Source: Guyparkeria halophila (lineage in GTDB: Bacteria; Pseudomonadota; Gammaproteobacteria; Halothiobacillales; Halothiobacillaceae). Taken from it: a stretch of DNA of 64,000 nt. The stretch spans positions 2,301,501-2,365,500 of the forward strand of contig NZ_CP140153.1 of the NCBI RefSeq assembly GCF_034479635.1, given 5' to 3'. A program made the translations under genes and the position numbers. The notes under the pieces were generated by a model. That model worked only from the letters and a program-made list of their open reading frames with translations. It made no database searches and was not told the origin of the DNA. Shown here piece after piece: positions 8,841-22,716 of this stretch; position 1 is the stretch's first letter, and each line of letters opens with the position of its first letter.

Positions 8841-10175
8841 TTACAGCCCGTTCTTGAAATGTGCCTTGCGAACCAGGCTGTCGTACTGGTGCGAAACCAG
8901 GTGTGACTGCACCTGCGACATGAAGTCCATCAGCACGATCACGATGATCAGCAGCGACGTACCGCCGAAGTAGAACGGCACGTTCCAGTACAGGATCAGG
9001 AACTCCGGCAACAGGCAGACCGCGGTGATGTAGATCGCCCCCCAGAACGTCAGGCGCGTCAGCACCTTGTCGACGTAACGCGCCGTCTGCTCGCCCGGGC
9101 GAATACCCGGCACGAACGCGCCGGAACGCTTGAGGTTGTCCGCGGTTTCGCGGGCATTGAACACCAGCGCGGTGTAGAAGAAGCAGAAGAAGATGATCGC
9201 CGCGGCGTAGAACAGCACGTACAGCGGCTGACCCGGCGACAGCGTGTTCGACAGGTCCGCGAGCCAGCCCATGCCTTCCTGCTGACCGAACCAGTTACCC
9301 ACCGTCGCCGGGAACAGGATGATGCTCGAGGCGAAGATCGGCGGGATGACCCCGGCCATGTTCAGCTTCAACGGCAGGTGGGAGGACTGCTGCCCCGCCA
9401 TGCCGCGACCCTGCTGCCGCCGCGCGTAGTTCACCGTGATCCGGCGCTGACCACGCTCGACGAACACCACGAAGGCGGTGACCGCGAGGATCAGCACGCC
9501 CAGGATCAGCATCGTGAACACGTGCAACTCACCGGTGCGCACCAGCTCAGCCGTACCGCCAATGGCGCTCGGCAGACCCGCCACGATACCGGCGAAGATG
9601 ATCAGCGAAATGCCGTTGCCCACGCCGCGCTCGGTGATCTGCTCACCCAGCCACACCAGCAACATCGTGCCGCTGACCAGGGTCAGGGTGGCGATGAAGA
9701 CAAAGGCGATACCCGGGGCGAACACCAGCGGGGACCCGCCGACCGACTGACCCTGCAGGGCGATCGAAACGCCCAGCGCCTGCACCAGGCCCAGGCCGAG
9801 TGTGCCGTAGCGGGTGTACTGGGTGATCTTCCGTCGTCCGGCCTCGCCTTCCTTCTTCAGCTTCTCCAGCGACGGCACCACCGCCGTGAGCAGCTGGACG
9901 ATGATCGCCGCCGAAATGTACGGCATCACACCCAGGGCAAACAGGGACATGCGCGAGAGCGCCCCGCCGGAGAACATGTTGACCATGCCCAGGATGCCGC
10001 CGGAGTTCTGGTCGAAAAGCGCCTTCATGACGTCCACGTCGATGCCCGGCAACGGGATGAACGTCCCGATCCGGTACACCACGAGCACCATGATGACGAA
10101 GAAAATACGTTGCCGGAGCTCGGTCAGTCGACCGGCCCCGGCAAGTGCGCCTATCCCTGAGTTTGCCTGTGCCAC
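8841..10175 (-). CDS. secY: Protein translocase channel subunit SecY
   Basis: 444 residues (E. coli 443) with ten predicted transmembrane segments. It is the channel-forming subunit of SecYEG in the inner membrane. The N-terminal [21 protein letters not shown] and the cytoplasmic-loop pattern are standard. It lies 3 bases after rplO at the end of the spc-operon segment. secE is in the same cluster at 35316-35687. Confidence 0.97.
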   Translation of the reverse strand: MAQANSGIGALAGAGRLTELRQRIFFVIMVLVVYRIGTFIPLPGIDVDVMKALFDQNSGGILGMVNMFSGGALSRMSLFALGVMPYISAAIIVQLLTAVVPSLEKLKKEGEAGRRKITQYTRYGTLGLGLVQALGVSIALQGQSVGGSPLVFAPGIAFVFIATLTLVSGTMLLVWLGEQITERGVGNGISLIIFAGIVAGLPSAIGGTAELVRTGELHVFTMLILGVLILAVTAFVVFVERGQRRITVNYARRQQGRGMAGQQSSHLPLKLNMAGVIPPIFASSIILFPATVGNWFGQQEGMGWLADLSNTLSPGQPLYVLFYAAAIIFFCFFYTALVFNARETADNLKRSGAFVPGIRPGEQTARYVDKVLTRLTFWGAIYITAVCLLPEFLILYWNVPFYFGGTSLLIIVIVLMDFMSQVQSHLVSHQYDSLVRKAHFKNGL

Positions 10176-10178
10176 GCT

Positions 10179-10607
10179 TTACTCCGCTGAACCACCGGCG
10201 GCTTCAATCGCCTGGCGCGCGCCTTTGCTGATCGCCAGACCCTTGACCTGCAACTTCTTCTCCACATCACCCTGAAGGATGATCTTGACGCTCTTGACGT
10301 CGTTGCGGATCAGGTTAGCGGCCTTGAGCGACGCGAGCGTGACCTCACCGTCCAGGCGGTTGAGTTCCGCGGTGCGAATCTCCGCCCGGTACAGCGACTT
10401 GGCCGCCCGGAAGCCCATCTTCGGCAGACGACGCTGCAAGGGCATCTGACCGCCCTCGAAGCCCGTCTTATGAAAGCCGCCGGAACGTGACTTCTGGCCC
10501 TTGTGACCGCGACCGCCGGTCTTGCCCAGCCCGGAGCCGATGCCGCGACCGACGCGGTTGGCGTCCTTGCGGCTACCCTCGGCAGGGGAAAGTTTGTTCA
10601 AACGCAT
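10179..10607 (-). CDS. rplO: 50S ribosomal protein uL15
   Basis: 142 residues (E. coli 144). The Gly/Arg-rich N-terminal extension ([20 protein letters not shown]) that threads into 23S rRNA is present, followed by the globular part. The start codon overlaps the rpmD stop by one base (TAATG), so translation is likely coupled. Confidence 0.97.
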   Translation of the reverse strand: MRLNKLSPAEGSRKDANRVGRGIGSGLGKTGGRGHKGQKSRSGGFHKTGFEGGQMPLQRRLPKMGFRAAKSLYRAEIRTAELNRLDGEVTLASLKAANLIRNDVKSVKIILQGDVEKKLQVKGLAISKGARQAIEAAGGSAE

Positions 10608-10804
10608 TACTTCGCTTCCTGTACGTCGAGCATGTAGTGGACGCGATTGATCATGCCCCGGTTTTCCGGGGTATCGGCCACTTCCACCTCTTGGTGCATA
10701 CGGCGGATGCCCAGCCCACGAACGCAGGCCTTGTGGGACTCGAGTCGATTGTTCATCGACCGAACCAGGCGCACCCGGATCTTGCCATTAGCCTTCTGAC
10801 TCAT
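10607..10804 (-). CDS. rpmD: 50S ribosomal protein uL30
   Basis: 65 residues (E. coli 59). It has the compact [28 protein letters not shown] pattern. Its ATG overlaps the rpsE stop (ATGA) and its stop overlaps the rplO start, a tightly coupled trio. Confidence 0.96.
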   Translation of the reverse strand: MSQKANGKIRVRLVRSMNNRLESHKACVRGLGIRRMHQEVEVADTPENRGMINRVHYMLDVQEAK

Positions 10805-11316
10805 GCCTCATCCCCCAGGATTTCCTCGACACGCTTGCCACGCTTGGCGGCAACCGCTTCCGGCGACTGGATCTGGGAGAGACCATTGATCGTCGCCCGG
10901 ATCACGTTCATGTGATTGCGGGTCCCGATGCACTTGGCCAGCACGTTGCGGACACCCGCTGCCTCGAAGACGGCACGCATGGCGCCGCCTGCGATGACAC
11001 CAGTACCTTCCGATGCCGGCTTCATGAACACCCGACCGGCGCCATGACGGCCCTTGGTCTGGTAGTGGAGGGTCCCGTCACGGAGCGGCACGTCAATCAT
11101 GCTGTTGCGCGCCCGGTCCATTGCCTTCTGGATAGCGGCCGGCACCTCTTTGGCCTTGCCGTAGCCATAGCCAACACGACCTTCGCCATCACCCACCACG
11201 GTCAGCGCGGTGAACGAGAACTGGCGGCCACCCTTGACCACTTTGGACACGCGGTTGATCGTGACCAGTTTCTCGATCAGGCCTTCGTTCGAGACGTCTT
11301 TTGCGTTACGGCTCAT
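10801..11316 (-). CDS. rpsE: 30S ribosomal protein uS5
   Basis: 171 residues (E. coli 167). The double-stranded-RNA-binding-like N-terminal domain ([19 protein letters not shown]) and the C-terminal S5 domain with [20 protein letters not shown] are present. It acts in decoding accuracy and mRNA entry. Twelve bases after rplR. Confidence 0.97.
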   Translation of the reverse strand: MSRNAKDVSNEGLIEKLVTINRVSKVVKGGRQFSFTALTVVGDGEGRVGYGYGKAKEVPAAIQKAMDRARNSMIDVPLRDGTLHYQTKGRHGAGRVFMKPASEGTGVIAGGAMRAVFEAAGVRNVLAKCIGTRNHMNVIRATINGLSQIQSPEAVAAKRGKRVEEILGDEA

Positions 11317-11328
11317 TGCTTCACCTCT

Positions 11329-11682
11329 TTAGAACTTCAGGCCGGCTTCGCGTGCCGCGTCGGCAAGTGCCTTGACACGCCCGTGGTAAATGAAACCCGA
11401 GCGATCAAACGCCACGGACTCGATGCCCTTCTCCAGGGCAGCCTTGGCAATGGCCTCACCCACCTTCTTGGCGGCGGCCACGTTGCCACCGAATTCGCCA
11501 TCGGCGAGTACACCCTTGCCTACCGTGGAAGCAGTGGCGACCACCTGACCTTCCGGTGCGAAGACCTGAGCGTAGGTATGGTTGCTGCTCCGGTGCACGC
11601 TCAGGCGATGGACGCCGAGCTGCTTGATCTTGGCCCGGGTGCGACGTGCGCGGCGCAGCCGCTGTTTGGTACTTTCATTCAT
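11329..11682 (-). CDS. rplR: 50S ribosomal protein uL18
   Basis: 117 residues, the same as E. coli. The basic N-terminus ([14 protein letters not shown]) and the conserved [26 protein letters not shown] end are typical of this 5S rRNA-binding protein. It works with uL5 (rplE, same operon) in the central protuberance. Confidence 0.97.
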   Translation of the reverse strand: MNESTKQRLRRARRTRAKIKQLGVHRLSVHRSSNHTYAQVFAPEGQVVATASTVGKGVLADGEFGGNVAAAKKVGEAIAKAALEKGIESVAFDRSGFIYHGRVKALADAAREAGLKF

Positions 11683-11696
11683 CGCGTCACCCTCGA

Positions 11697-12224
11697 TTAT
11701 TTCTTCTTGGCTTCCTTACGCAGGATGCGTTCATCCGCGTATTTGACACCCTTACCCTTGTAAGGCTCCGGCGGACGCAGCGCCCGCACGTTGGAAGCCA
11801 CCTGGCCGACCTTCTGCTTGTCCGCGCCCTTGATGACGATCTCGGTCGCCGACGGGGTTTCCGCGGTGACGCCGTCCGGCAGCGGGAAGTCGATCGGATG
11901 CGAGAAACCCAGCTGCAGGTTCAGGGTCCGCCCCTGTACCTGAGCGCGGTAACCGACGCCGACCAGTTGGAGTTTGATTTCAAATCCGTTGGCGACACCG
12001 TCGACGCTGCCCTGTGCCAGGGAACGCATGGTGCCCGCCATCGGGATATTGTCATCGCTGTTCGGAACGAACCGGATCTGGTTGTCTTCGAAGGTCACGC
12101 CGACCGTCGGGTGTACGTTAAGTGTCAGCTCGCCGTTCTTGCCCTTGAAGGACAGAACCTGCTCATCGAGCTTGACCTCGACACCCTTGGGGACCGCGAC
12201 CGGCTTTCGTGCTACTCGACTCAT
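11697..12224 (-). CDS. rplF: 50S ribosomal protein uL6
   Basis: 175 residues (E. coli 177) with two repeats of the L6 fold and the C-terminal signature [15 protein letters not shown]. It lies near the factor-binding site of the large subunit. Standard spacing in the spc segment. Confidence 0.97.
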   Translation of the reverse strand: MSRVARKPVAVPKGVEVKLDEQVLSFKGKNGELTLNVHPTVGVTFEDNQIRFVPNSDDNIPMAGTMRSLAQGSVDGVANGFEIKLQLVGVGYRAQVQGRTLNLQLGFSHPIDFPLPDGVTAETPSATEIVIKGADKQKVGQVASNVRALRPPEPYKGKGVKYADERILRKEAKKK

Positions 12225-12239
12225 AAATCCCCCAACCGG

Positions 12240-12632
12240 TTACGAAACAAAGCAGACGACTTCGCCGCCGATATTGCGACGACGTGCTTCACGGTCCGGC
12301 ATCACACCTTCGGAGGTGGAAACCACGGCAACGCCCAGACCACCGATGACCTGCGGCAGGTCCTCGGCGCCGAAGAACTTGCGCGACCCGGGACGGGAGA
12401 CGCGGTTCAGCTTTTCGATGACCGGCTTGCCTTCGAAATAACGCAGGGTGACCACCAGTGTCGGCTTCTTGTCGCCCTCGATGCGGATGTCGGCGATATA
12501 GCCTTCGTCCTTCAACGTCTCGGCGACCGCCTTCTTGAACTTGGAGGCCGGCATGGAGACTTCCGTCTTGCGCGCGGCCTGGCCGTTGCGGATGCGCGTC
12601 AGCATGTCCGCGATCGGATCATTCATACTCAT
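12240..12632 (-). CDS. rpsH: 30S ribosomal protein uS8
   Basis: 130 residues, the same as E. coli. It begins [20 protein letters not shown] and ends with the conserved [23 protein letters not shown] region. It is a primary 16S binder. In E. coli it represses the spc operon by binding near the start of rplE; I did not identify the corresponding mRNA structure here. Confidence 0.97.
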   Translation of the reverse strand: MSMNDPIADMLTRIRNGQAARKTEVSMPASKFKKAVAETLKDEGYIADIRIEGDKKPTLVVTLRYFEGKPVIEKLNRVSRPGSRKFFGAEDLPQVIGGLGVAVVSTSEGVMPDREARRRNIGGEVVCFVS

Positions 12633-12644
12633 AACGCGTTCTCC

Positions 12645-12950
12645 TTACCAGCTCGACTTGCGCAGGCCCGGGATTTCCCCGGACATGGCCAGTTGACGTA
12701 GCTTGTTGCGGCCCATACCAAATTTCCGGTAGACGCCCTTGGGACGACCGGTCAGCGCACAGCGGCGCACCTGGCGGGTGTAAGAAGAATCGCGCGGCAG
12801 CTTGGCCAGCGCGGCGGAGGCCGCCATCTTCTCGTCGAACTCCACTTCGGGGTCGGCGACGATCGCGCGCAGCTTGGCGCGCTTGTCGGCATACTGGCGA
12901 GCAAGCTTCTGACGCTTGACCTCGCGAGCAATCATGCTTTTCTTAGCCAT
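12645..12950 (-). CDS. rpsN: 30S ribosomal protein uS14, zinc-free type
   Basis: 101 residues, the same as E. coli. It is the longer, zinc-independent form: only one Cys ([19 protein letters not shown]) is present in place of the four-Cys ribbon of the short form. Head protein of the small subunit. Nineteen bases after rplE. Confidence 0.97.
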   Translation of the reverse strand: MAKKSMIAREVKRQKLARQYADKRAKLRAIVADPEVEFDEKMAASAALAKLPRDSSYTRQVRRCALTGRPKGVYRKFGMGRNKLRQLAMSGEIPGLRKSSW

Positions 12951-12968
12951 AGTCTCGTTTCGTCTCTG

Positions 12969-13508
12969 TTAACGACGGAAGGGGAAACCGAAGCCATCGA
13001 GCAGGGCCCGGGCTTGGTCGTTGTCCTTCGCGGTCGTTGTGATCGTGATATCCATACCCCGGACTTGGTCGACCTTGTCGAAGTCGATTTCCGGGAAGAT
13101 GATCTGTTCGCGAACCCCGAGGCTGTAGTTGCCTCGACCGTCGAACGACTTCGGCGACAGGCCGCGGAAGTCACGGATACGGGGGCTCGCCACATGGATC
13201 AACCGATCGAGGAATTCGTACATGGTACGTCCCCTGAGGGTGACCTTGACACCCAGCGGCATGCCTTCACGGAGCTTGAAGCCCGCGATGGACTTGCGCG
13301 CATACGTCACCACCGGCTGTTGACCGGTGATCAGGCCGAGTTCTTCCACTGCGTTATCGATTACTTTCTTGTCACGAGCGGAATCACCCAGGCCCATGTT
13401 CAACGTAATCTTGGTCAGCTTCGGAACGGCCATTACGTTGTCGAGTTCGAGCTTCTTGGCGAGCTCGCCACGCAACGTCTTGGAGTAGTATTCCTGAAGT
13501 CGAGCCAT
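12969..13508 (-). CDS. rplE: 50S ribosomal protein uL5
   Basis: 179 residues, the same as E. coli. Conserved blocks include [12 protein letters not shown] and [20 protein letters not shown]. It binds 5S rRNA with uL18 and contacts uS13 across the subunit interface. Confidence 0.97.
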   Translation of the reverse strand: MARLQEYYSKTLRGELAKKLELDNVMAVPKLTKITLNMGLGDSARDKKVIDNAVEELGLITGQQPVVTYARKSIAGFKLREGMPLGVKVTLRGRTMYEFLDRLIHVASPRIRDFRGLSPKSFDGRGNYSLGVREQIIFPEIDFDKVDQVRGMDITITTTAKDNDQARALLDGFGFPFRR

Positions 13509-13522
13509 TTCTCTGTTTCCTG

Positions 13523-13843
13523 TTAAGCGTCAACGACTTCGCCGTTGGATTTGAAATAACGAACCTTTCGACCGTCTTCAAGCGTCTTGAAGCCGACCCG
13601 GTCGCCTTTTTCGGAGGCCGGATTAAACAGCATCACGTTGGAGATATCAATGGGCTTCTCCATTTCGATGATGCCGCCGGTCCGTCCGATCATCGGATTG
13701 GGCTTCTGGTGCTTCTTCACCATGTTGACCCCTTCCACGACCACGCGGGCCCCATCTTCAACGACCCGCAGCACGGTGCCGCGACGACCATTGTCTTTAC
13801 CGGTGACGACGACCACGTCGTCGCCTTGGCGAATCTTGCGCAT
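13523..13843 (-). CDS. rplX: 50S ribosomal protein uL24
   Basis: 106 residues (E. coli 104). A KOW motif lies at the N-terminus ([21 protein letters not shown]), and the [19 protein letters not shown] region follows. It is an assembly initiator protein of the large subunit. Confidence 0.97.
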   Translation of the reverse strand: MRKIRQGDDVVVVTGKDNGRRGTVLRVVEDGARVVVEGVNMVKKHQKPNPMIGRTGGIIEMEKPIDISNVMLFNPASEKGDRVGFKTLEDGRKVRYFKSNGEVVDA

Positions 13844-13855
13844 CTCGACCCCCTC

Positions 13856-14224
13856 TTAAATCACTTCTGGCGCGAGCGAGACGATCTTCATGAACTTCTC
13901 GCCACGCAACTCGCGGGTGACCGGGCCAAAGATCCGGGTACCGATCGGCTGCAGCTGGGCGTTCAGAAGAACCGCCGCGTTGCCGTCAAAACGGATCAGC
14001 GACCCGTCCGGACGACGCACGCCCTTGGCCGTGCGAACAACCACCGCGTTGTAGACCTCGCCCTTCTTGACGCGGCCACGCGGGATCGCGTCCTTCACGG
14101 ACACCTTGATTACGTCGCCGATCTCGGCATAACGACGATGCGAGCCGCCCAGCACCTTGATGCACTGGACCTTGCGCGCGCCGCTGTTATCTGCCGAATT
14201 CAGCACGGTTTGCATCTGAATCAT
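13856..14224 (-). CDS. rplN: 50S ribosomal protein uL14
   Basis: 122 residues (E. coli 123). It begins [27 protein letters not shown] and contains the conserved [21 protein letters not shown] segment. It forms inter-subunit bridges. First gene of the segment that E. coli transcribes as the spc operon. The 11-base gap to rpsQ has no visible promoter, so it is probably co-transcribed with the S10 genes here. Confidence 0.97.
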   Translation of the reverse strand: MIQMQTVLNSADNSGARKVQCIKVLGGSHRRYAEIGDVIKVSVKDAIPRGRVKKGEVYNAVVVRTAKGVRRPDGSLIRFDGNAAVLLNAQLQPIGTRIFGPVTRELRGEKFMKIVSLAPEVI

Positions 14225-14235
14225 GACGAAACTCC

Positions 14236-14505
14236 TTACTCAGCCGAGCGTTCGACAACGCGGACCAGGGTCCAGGTCTTGTTCTTGGAGATCGGACGCG
14301 TCTCGCGAACTTCGACGCGGTCGCCCTGGCGACAGGTGTTCTCTTCGTCATGCACCCGCAGCTTGCTGGTGCGCGTCATGTACTTGCCGTACAGCGGATG
14401 CTGCACGCGACGCTCGACCGCGACCGTAATGGACTTGTCGCCCTTGTCGCTGACAACCACCCCTTCACGGGTGCGGACATTCTTTTCTTCGGATACCGTC
14501 GTCAT
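14236..14505 (-). CDS. rpsQ: 30S ribosomal protein uS17
   Basis: 89 residues (E. coli 84). The frame is open to 14529, but the ATG at 14505 is preferred. It lies 1 base after the rpmC stop, has AGGAG about 10 bases upstream, and gives the expected length. The core [19 protein letters not shown] is an OB-fold binding 16S rRNA. Confidence 0.95.
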   Translation of the reverse strand: MTTVSEEKNVRTREGVVVSDKGDKSITVAVERRVQHPLYGKYMTRTSKLRVHDEENTCRQGDRVEVRETRPISKNKTWTLVRVVERSAE

Positions 14506-14506
14506 C

Positions 14507-14698
14507 TCAGGCACGCTCCTTTTCCGCAATCACGGTCTTGATACGAGCAACATTGCGACGCGCTTCCAGCGCCAGGTGGGTCTTCGCCTCCTGGCCCGTG
14601 GCATGCTGCATGCGCAGGTTGAATTGCTCGCGCTTGACGGCCAACAGCTCTTCGCGCAGCTCGTCGACGGATTTCTCACGCAATTCTGTTGCCTTCAT
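14507..14698 (-). CDS. rpmC: 50S ribosomal protein uL29
   Basis: 63 residues, exactly the E. coli length, when started at ATG 14698, which overlaps the rplP stop (TGATG). A GTG one codon earlier is less likely. It has a two-helix fold with [18 protein letters not shown] and the [15 protein letters not shown] end. It lies at the exit tunnel near uL23. Confidence 0.96.
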   Translation of the reverse strand: MKATELREKSVDELREELLAVKREQFNLRMQHATGQEAKTHLALEARRNVARIKTVIAEKERA

Positions 14699-15111
14699 CA
14701 CATCACCAACCGTGTTACGAACGTGGTCTTCACGGGCAGCTTGGCGGAAGCGCGTTCGAAAGCTTCGCGCGCCACGTCCTCGCTGACCCCCTCGATTTCG
14801 TACAGCATCTTGCCCGGCTGCACCTTGGCAACCCAGTGCTCGACGCTGCCCTTGCCCTTACCCATACGGACTTCCAGGGGCTTCTGGGTAATCGGGGTGT
14901 CCGGGAAGATCCGGATCCAGATCTTACCGCCCCGCTTCACGTGACGAGAGATGGCGCGGCGGCCAGCCTCGATCTGACGGGAAGTAATATTTCCGCGCTC
15001 AAGGGTCTTCAGGCCGAATTCGCCGAAGCTCACCTTGTTGCCGTTATTGGCAACGCCGCGATTCTTGCCCTTGAACTGCTTGCGGAATTTTGTACGTTTT
15101 GGCAGCAGCAT
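14698..15111 (-). CDS. rplP: 50S ribosomal protein uL16
   Basis: 137 residues (E. coli 136). It begins [19 protein letters not shown], with the conserved [20 protein letters not shown] block. The RxxR hydroxylation-type loop region ([16 protein letters not shown]) is intact. Located near the peptidyl transferase centre and A site. Confidence 0.97.
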   Translation of the reverse strand: MLLPKRTKFRKQFKGKNRGVANNGNKVSFGEFGLKTLERGNITSRQIEAGRRAISRHVKRGGKIWIRIFPDTPITQKPLEVRMGKGKGSVEHWVAKVQPGKMLYEIEGVSEDVAREAFERASAKLPVKTTFVTRLVM

Positions 15112-15139
15112 TTTTCAAAGCTCCACTTCAATTCGTTGA

Positions 15140-15811
15140 TCAGGCGGCCGACTTGCCGTCGTCGCTGCCCGGCACACCGAACACCTCGCCTTTGAAAATC
15201 CAGACCTTGACACCGATGATGCCGTAGGTGGTCTGGGCCTCTGCCATGCCGTAATCGATATCCGCACGGAGCGTGTGCAGCGGCACGCGGCCTTCGCGGT
15301 ACCACTCGGTACGTGCGATTTCGGCGCCGCCCAGGCGGCCCGCCACGTTGACCTTCACGCCACCGGCGCCGAGGCGCATGGTGGTCTGTACCGCACGCTT
15401 CATGGCGCGACGGAACATGACGCGACGCTCGAGCTGCTGAGCGATCGACTCGGCAACCAGCTGCGCGTCCAGCTCGGGCTTGCGGATCTCCTCGACGGAA
15501 ACCTTCACCGCGCTGCGATCCAGGCCCAGCATCGGCGCGATCTCGGTGCGCAGACGCTCGATGTCTTCGCCCTTGCGACCAATAACGATGCCCGGACGCG
15601 CGGTGTGGATCGTAACGGCGGCCGAACGGGCCGGACGTTCGATCTGCACACGCGAGACGGAGGCGTCCTTCAGACGCTGACGAATGTACTTGCGCGTACG
15701 AACGTCCTGCTCGAGGTAGTCGGAAAAATGCTTGTTGTCGGCATACCAGCGAGAGCTCCAGTCGGAGGAGATCCCAAGCCGGAAGCCTACCGGATGTACT
15801 TTGTGACCCAT
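15140..15811 (-). CDS. rpsC: 30S ribosomal protein uS3
   Basis: 223 residues (E. coli 233). It has an N-terminal KH domain (about 40-107, with [14 protein letters not shown]) and a C-terminal S3 domain ([21 protein letters not shown]). Part of the mRNA entry pore with uS4 and uS5. The C-terminal tail is slightly shorter than in E. coli. Confidence 0.97.
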   Translation of the reverse strand: MGHKVHPVGFRLGISSDWSSRWYADNKHFSDYLEQDVRTRKYIRQRLKDASVSRVQIERPARSAAVTIHTARPGIVIGRKGEDIERLRTEIAPMLGLDRSAVKVSVEEIRKPELDAQLVAESIAQQLERRVMFRRAMKRAVQTTMRLGAGGVKVNVAGRLGGAEIARTEWYREGRVPLHTLRADIDYGMAEAQTTYGIIGVKVWIFKGEVFGVPGSDDGKSAA

Positions 15812-15820
15812 GACTGCTCC

Positions 15821-16153
15821 TTAGCGCTCGCTGACGACGACTTTGATGTGGCTGGTCCGCTTGAGGATCCGCACACCGCGGCCTTTTGCCGCCGCACGGA
15901 ACCGCTTCAGGGTCGGGCCTTCGTCAACCATGATCTCGGAGATGCAAAGACGGTCGACGTCCGCACCTTCGTTGTTCTCGGCATTCGCGATCGCCGACTC
16001 GACGACCTTGCGAATGATCGCGGCACCCTTCTTGGTCGAGAACTGGAGGGATTCCAGGGCATTGGCGACGTTGACGCCACGCACCTGGTCAGCCACCAAA
16101 CGAGCCTTTTGCGGGGAGATCCGGGCAAACCGGTGTAGTGCTACTGCTTGCAT
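15821..16153 (-). CDS. rplV: 50S ribosomal protein uL22
   Basis: 110 residues, the same as E. coli, with the start at ATG 16153. AGGAGG lies 7 bases upstream, which favours it over the GTG at 16156. The tunnel-lining beta-hairpin region and the C-terminal [14 protein letters not shown] are intact, with no macrolide-resistance type deletion visible. Confidence 0.96.
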   Translation of the reverse strand: MQAVALHRFARISPQKARLVADQVRGVNVANALESLQFSTKKGAAIIRKVVESAIANAENNEGADVDRLCISEIMVDEGPTLKRFRAAAKGRGVRILKRTSHIKVVVSER

Positions 16154-16165
16154 CACGGAGCCTCC

Positions 16166-16441
16166 TTAACGCTTGGCTTTCTTGTCGGCGGCATGGCCTC
16201 GGTAGGTACGCGTCGGTGCGTACTCGCCGAGTTTCTGGCCAACCATGTTCTCGTTGATCAGCACCGGAATGTGCTGACGACCGTTGTGCACCGCGATGGT
16301 CAACCCGATCATGTCGGGAAGGATCATCGAGCGGCGCGACCAGGTCTTTATGGGCCGGCGGCTGTTAGCGGCCGCGGCCTCTTCCACTTTTTTCATCAGG
16401 TGGTGGTCCACGAAGGGACCTTTCTTGAGTGAACGTGGCAC
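16166..16441 (-). CDS. rpsS: 30S ribosomal protein uS19
   Basis: 91 residues (E. coli 92). It begins [18 protein letters not shown] and contains the conserved [20 protein letters not shown]. Head protein that binds uS13. Standard position between rplV and rplB. Confidence 0.97.
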   Translation of the reverse strand: MPRSLKKGPFVDHHLMKKVEEAAAANSRRPIKTWSRRSMILPDMIGLTIAVHNGRQHIPVLINENMVGQKLGEYAPTRTYRGHAADKKAKR

Positions 16442-16461
16442 CTTAAAGCCCTCTTATTGCT

Positions 16462-17289
16462 CTATTTTTTGTTACGACGACGAACGATGTACTTATCAGT
16501 ACGCTTGTTCGTACGCGTCTTGTAACCCTTGGTCGGCACGCCCCAGGGCGTAACCGGATGACGACCGCCGGAGGTCCGACCTTCACCACCGCCGTGCGGG
16601 TGATCGACCGGGTTCATCACGACACCACGGACGGTCGGACGGACACCGCGCCAGCGCTTGGCGCCGGCCTTGCCGAGCTGGCGAAGGCTGTGCTCCTGGT
16701 TGGACACCTCGCCCACCGTGGCGCGGCACTCGGAAAGCACCTTGCGCATCTCGCCCGAACGCAGGCGAATGGTGGCGTAGGAACCGTCCCGAGCGACGAG
16801 TTGGACGGCACCACCGGCACTGCGCGCCAGTTGGGCGCCCTTGCCCGGCTTGAGCTCGACCGCATGGATGGTGGTACCAACCGGGATCGAGTACAGCGGC
16901 AGCGCGTTGCCCGGACGAATCGGGGCGTCAACGCCAGACACGATCGCCTGACCCACCTCGACGCCACGCGGCGCGATGATGTAGCGACGCTCGCCGTCGG
17001 CGTACTTCAGCAGCGCGATGTGCGCCGAACGGTTCGGATCGTGCTCGATGCGCTCAACTTGGGCGGGAACACCGTCCTTGATGCGCTTGAAGTCGATCTT
17101 GCGGTAGTGCTGCTTGTGACCACCGCCGATGTGACGCGTGGTGATCCGGCCGGCGTTGTTACGCCCGCCCGAGCCGTGCTTCTTCTCGAGCAGCGGCGCG
17201 TAGCCCTTGCCCTTGTAGAGCTTGGAACGATCTACCTCGACGACGCCACGGCGACCCGGAGAAGTCGGTTTTGCAACTTTCAAAGCCAT
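16462..17289 (-). CDS. rplB: 50S ribosomal protein uL2
   Basis: 275 residues (E. coli 273). The C-terminal [19 protein letters not shown] segment, with the His implicated near the peptidyl transferase centre, is intact. One of the most conserved proteins of the large subunit. Confidence 0.98.
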   Translation of the reverse strand: MALKVAKPTSPGRRGVVEVDRSKLYKGKGYAPLLEKKHGSGGRNNAGRITTRHIGGGHKQHYRKIDFKRIKDGVPAQVERIEHDPNRSAHIALLKYADGERRYIIAPRGVEVGQAIVSGVDAPIRPGNALPLYSIPVGTTIHAVELKPGKGAQLARSAGGAVQLVARDGSYATIRLRSGEMRKVLSECRATVGEVSNQEHSLRQLGKAGAKRWRGVRPTVRGVVMNPVDHPHGGGEGRTSGGRHPVTPWGVPTKGYKTRTNKRTDKYIVRRRNKK

Positions 17290-17308
17290 GAGTTGAATCC
17301 CCTACTGT

Positions 17309-17602
17309 TTAGCCGGCCGCGCCGAAATCGATGGTCTGACCTTCGGCGAGGGTGACGTAGGCCTTCTTGGTGTCGGCACGCCGCCCCGGCATGCCGCGGA
17401 ATCGGCGGGTCTTGCCACGCTGATTCACCACCTGTACGGCCTCGACATTGACCTCGAACACCTGCTCGACAGCCGCCTTGATCTGCGGCTTGGAGGCGGA
17501 GGTCGCCACCTGGAACACGTACTGGTTGAACTCGCCGGCGCGGGCAGTCTTTTCGGTGACCACCGGGGCGCGCAGCACGTCGTAAAGCTTTTCCGAATTC
17601 AT
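17309..17602 (-). CDS. rplW: 50S ribosomal protein uL23
   Basis: 97 residues (E. coli 100). The start is ATG 17602, overlapping the rplD stop (ATGA), with GAGGAG 8 bases upstream; a GTG three codons earlier is unlikely. It is the docking site at the exit tunnel for trigger factor and SRP. The conserved VVTEKT and [15 protein letters not shown] blocks are present. Confidence 0.96.
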   Translation of the reverse strand: MNSEKLYDVLRAPVVTEKTARAGEFNQYVFQVATSASKPQIKAAVEQVFEVNVEAVQVVNQRGKTRRFRGMPGRRADTKKAYVTLAEGQTIDFGAAG

Positions 17603-18207
17603 GACAGCCACTCCTCAACCATCTTCAGCGCACCCTGGGTGATGACGACCTTGTCGGCGTCCACCAGGCTAACCGGGTCCAGCGTGCCGGCCGTGCGGTA
17701 ACCCAGCTCGACCACGTTGCGGGAACCCAGCAGCAACGCCTCGTCCATCGCCTCGGTGACGATCAGGCGTTTGCCTTTCTCGACGCCGAGATCGTTGAGC
17801 GCCTTGATGACCTGCTTGGTCTTGGGCGCATCGACGGTGAGCGACTCGACCACGACCAGACGTTCCTGGCGCAGCAGCTCGGAAAAGATCGAACGCATCG
17901 CGGCGCGGTACGCCTTGCGGTTCATCTTCTGCGAGAAGTCACGCGGACGGGCGGCGAAGGTGACACCACCGGTACGCCAGATCGGCCCCCGGGTGGTGCC
18001 GGCACGGGCGCGGCCCGTGCCTTTTTGACGCCACGGCTTGGTGTTGCCGCCGGAGACTTCGGCCCGGCTCAGTTGACGCTTCGTACCGGCCCGGCCACCG
18101 GCCAAGTAGGCGATGACTGCCTGGTGGACCAGCGCTTCGTTGTATTCCCGGCCGAAGACCTGCTCGGAGACATTCAGCGCGGAACCGTTCTTGACTTGGA
18201 TATCCAT
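17599..18207 (-). CDS. rplD: 50S ribosomal protein uL4
   Basis: 202 residues (E. coli 201) from ATG 18207. The open frame extends five codons further, to a GTG. The long tunnel loop with [19 protein letters not shown] and the conserved end [16 protein letters not shown] are present. In E. coli uL4 regulates its own operon by transcription attenuation and translation control in the S10 leader. The candidate attenuator here lies at 18917-18956, before rplC. Confidence 0.96.
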   Translation of the reverse strand: MDIQVKNGSALNVSEQVFGREYNEALVHQAVIAYLAGGRAGTKRQLSRAEVSGGNTKPWRQKGTGRARAGTTRGPIWRTGGVTFAARPRDFSQKMNRKAYRAAMRSIFSELLRQERLVVVESLTVDAPKTKQVIKALNDLGVEKGKRLIVTEAMDEALLLGSRNVVELGYRTAGTLDPVSLVDADKVVITQGALKMVEEWLS

Positions 18208-18218
18208 ACCTGACGACC

Positions 18219-18863
18219 TCACGCTTTGATCTTGACCGACGGACGAACGAGTACGTCGCCACCGGTGGCGCCCGGAACGGCACCCTTGACCAGCAGCAAA
18301 CCGTTCTCGACGTCAACGCGAACCACCTTGAGGTTCATCGCGGAGACGCGCTCGTCGCCCATGTGGCCGGCCATCTTCTTGCCCTTGAACACGCGACCCG
18401 GGGTCTGGTTCTGACCGATGGAACCCGGAACACGGTGGGACAGGGAGTTACCGTGAGTGGCGTCCTGGGTACGGAAGTTGTGACGCTTTACCGTACCGGC
18501 GAAGCCTTTACCCTTACTGGTACCAGTGACATCAACAGACGGCACGTCGTTGAAGATCTCGACCGTGATCTCGTTGCCCGCCTCGTAGTTGCCGAGCACG
18601 TCGGCATCAACGCGGAACTCACGCACGGTGCGACCGGCAGCGACCGACGCCTTGGCAAAATGACCCGCCATCGGCTTGGTCACCCGCCCCGGGCGGCGCT
18701 CGCCGACGGTTACCTGCAGGGCGGTGTACCCGTCGACATCATCAACTTTCTTCTGAGTCACACGGTTCGGCTCGACCTCGATGACGGTCACCGGCGTGGA
18801 AGCGCCGGACTCGTCAAATACTCGGGTCATGCCGACCTTACGACCGACAACACCTAAAGCCAT
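18219..18863 (-). CDS. rplC: 50S ribosomal protein uL3
   Basis: 214 residues (E. coli 209), with the extended loop containing [21 protein letters not shown]. The ribosome site AGAGGA is 7 bases before the ATG. It is separated from rpsJ by 175 bases carrying a terminator, a promoter and an attenuator-like hairpin. rplC, not rpsJ, therefore appears to lead this operon. Confidence 0.97.
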   Translation of the reverse strand: MALGVVGRKVGMTRVFDESGASTPVTVIEVEPNRVTQKKVDDVDGYTALQVTVGERRPGRVTKPMAGHFAKASVAAGRTVREFRVDADVLGNYEAGNEITVEIFNDVPSVDVTGTSKGKGFAGTVKRHNFRTQDATHGNSLSHRVPGSIGQNQTPGRVFKGKKMAGHMGDERVSAMNLKVVRVDVENGLLLVKGAVPGATGGDVLVRPSVKIKA

Positions 18864-18916
18864 TGTTATTTCCTCTTATGCACTTCGACGCCGATTTCGA
18901 TTGACCGGATCGCCGG

Positions 18917-18956
18917 AAAAAACCAGCCCGACGCGGTTTGAGCACGCATCGGGCTG
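18917..18956 (-). terminator. Attenuator-like terminator in the rplC leader
   Basis: On the minus strand an 8-bp stem CAGCCCGA/TCGGGCTG, extended by GCG/CGC after one mismatch, is followed by TTTTTT. It lies about 10 bases after the predicted transcription start and 54 bases before rplC. It has the form of a rho-independent terminator inside the leader, as expected for attenuation control. By analogy with the E. coli S10 leader, uL4 is a candidate effector; that part is inference. Confidence 0.65.
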
Positions 18957-18970
18957 AACAAGAGCGCGGC

Positions 18971-18976
18971 ACTATA
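18971..18976 (-). promoter_or_regulatory. -10 element of a promoter for the rplC operon
   Basis: On the minus strand, CTGTTATAGTG contains an extended -10 (TGn-TATAGT), followed by a GC-rich discriminator GCCGCGCTC. No strong -35 is present; TTTTGG lies 17 bases upstream inside the preceding terminator stem. Extended -10 promoters tolerate a poor -35. The GC-rich discriminator is typical of growth-rate and stringently controlled promoters. Confidence 0.6.
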
Positions 18977-18981
18977 ACAGA

Positions 18982-19019
18982 AAACGCGCCGGGCCAAAAG
19001 GCTTTTGGCCGGCGCGTTT
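18982..19019. terminator. Strong terminator after rpsJ
   Basis: A near-perfect stem of about 16 bp (AAACGCGCCG... paired with ...CGGCGCGTTT) lies 20 bases after the rpsJ stop. T tracts occur on both strands. It should end the rpsL-rpsJ transcription unit immediately before the rplC promoter. Confidence 0.75.
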
Positions 19020-19038
19020 CAACTGGCGTGCGGGTGGA

Positions 19039-19350
19039 TCAGTTCAGACGGATCTGAACATCCACACCGGCGGCCAGGTCAAGCTGCATCAACAGGTCGA
19101 CCGTCTTGTCGGTCGGGTCGACGATGTCGAGTACGCGCTTGTGGGTGCGGATCTCGTACTGGTCACGCGCGTCTTTGTTGACGTGCGGCGAGGTCAGTAC
19201 GGTGTACCGCTCCTTGCGGGTCGGCAGCGGGATCGGGCCCTTGATCCGCGCGCCACTGCGGCGCGCGGTCTCGACGATCTCCGCGGTCGAACGGTCGATC
19301 AGACGGTGATCGAAGCTCTTCAGCCGGATGCGAATCGTTTGTCCTGACAT
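19039..19350 (-). CDS. rpsJ: 30S ribosomal protein uS10 (NusE)
   Basis: 103 residues, the same as E. coli. It begins [19 protein letters not shown] and contains the [26 protein letters not shown] block. Also acts as NusE in antitermination with NusB. It starts 6 bases after tuf copy 1, so it belongs with the str genes. A strong terminator follows it. Confidence 0.97.
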   Translation of the reverse strand: MSGQTIRIRLKSFDHRLIDRSTAEIVETARRSGARIKGPIPLPTRKERYTVLTSPHVNKDARDQYEIRTHKRVLDIVDPTDKTVDLLMQLDLAAGVDVQIRLN

Positions 19351-19356
19351 ACTTAA

Positions 19357-20547
<1,191 letters not shown>

Positions 20548-20593
20548 GTCTTACATCCTCAACTGGAAAATAATTCAGGAATCTGCGGGCGGA

Positions 20594-22687
<2,094 letters not shown>

Positions 22688-22716
22688 GAAAAGTACCTCT
22701 TAAATAAAGCGTCGGG

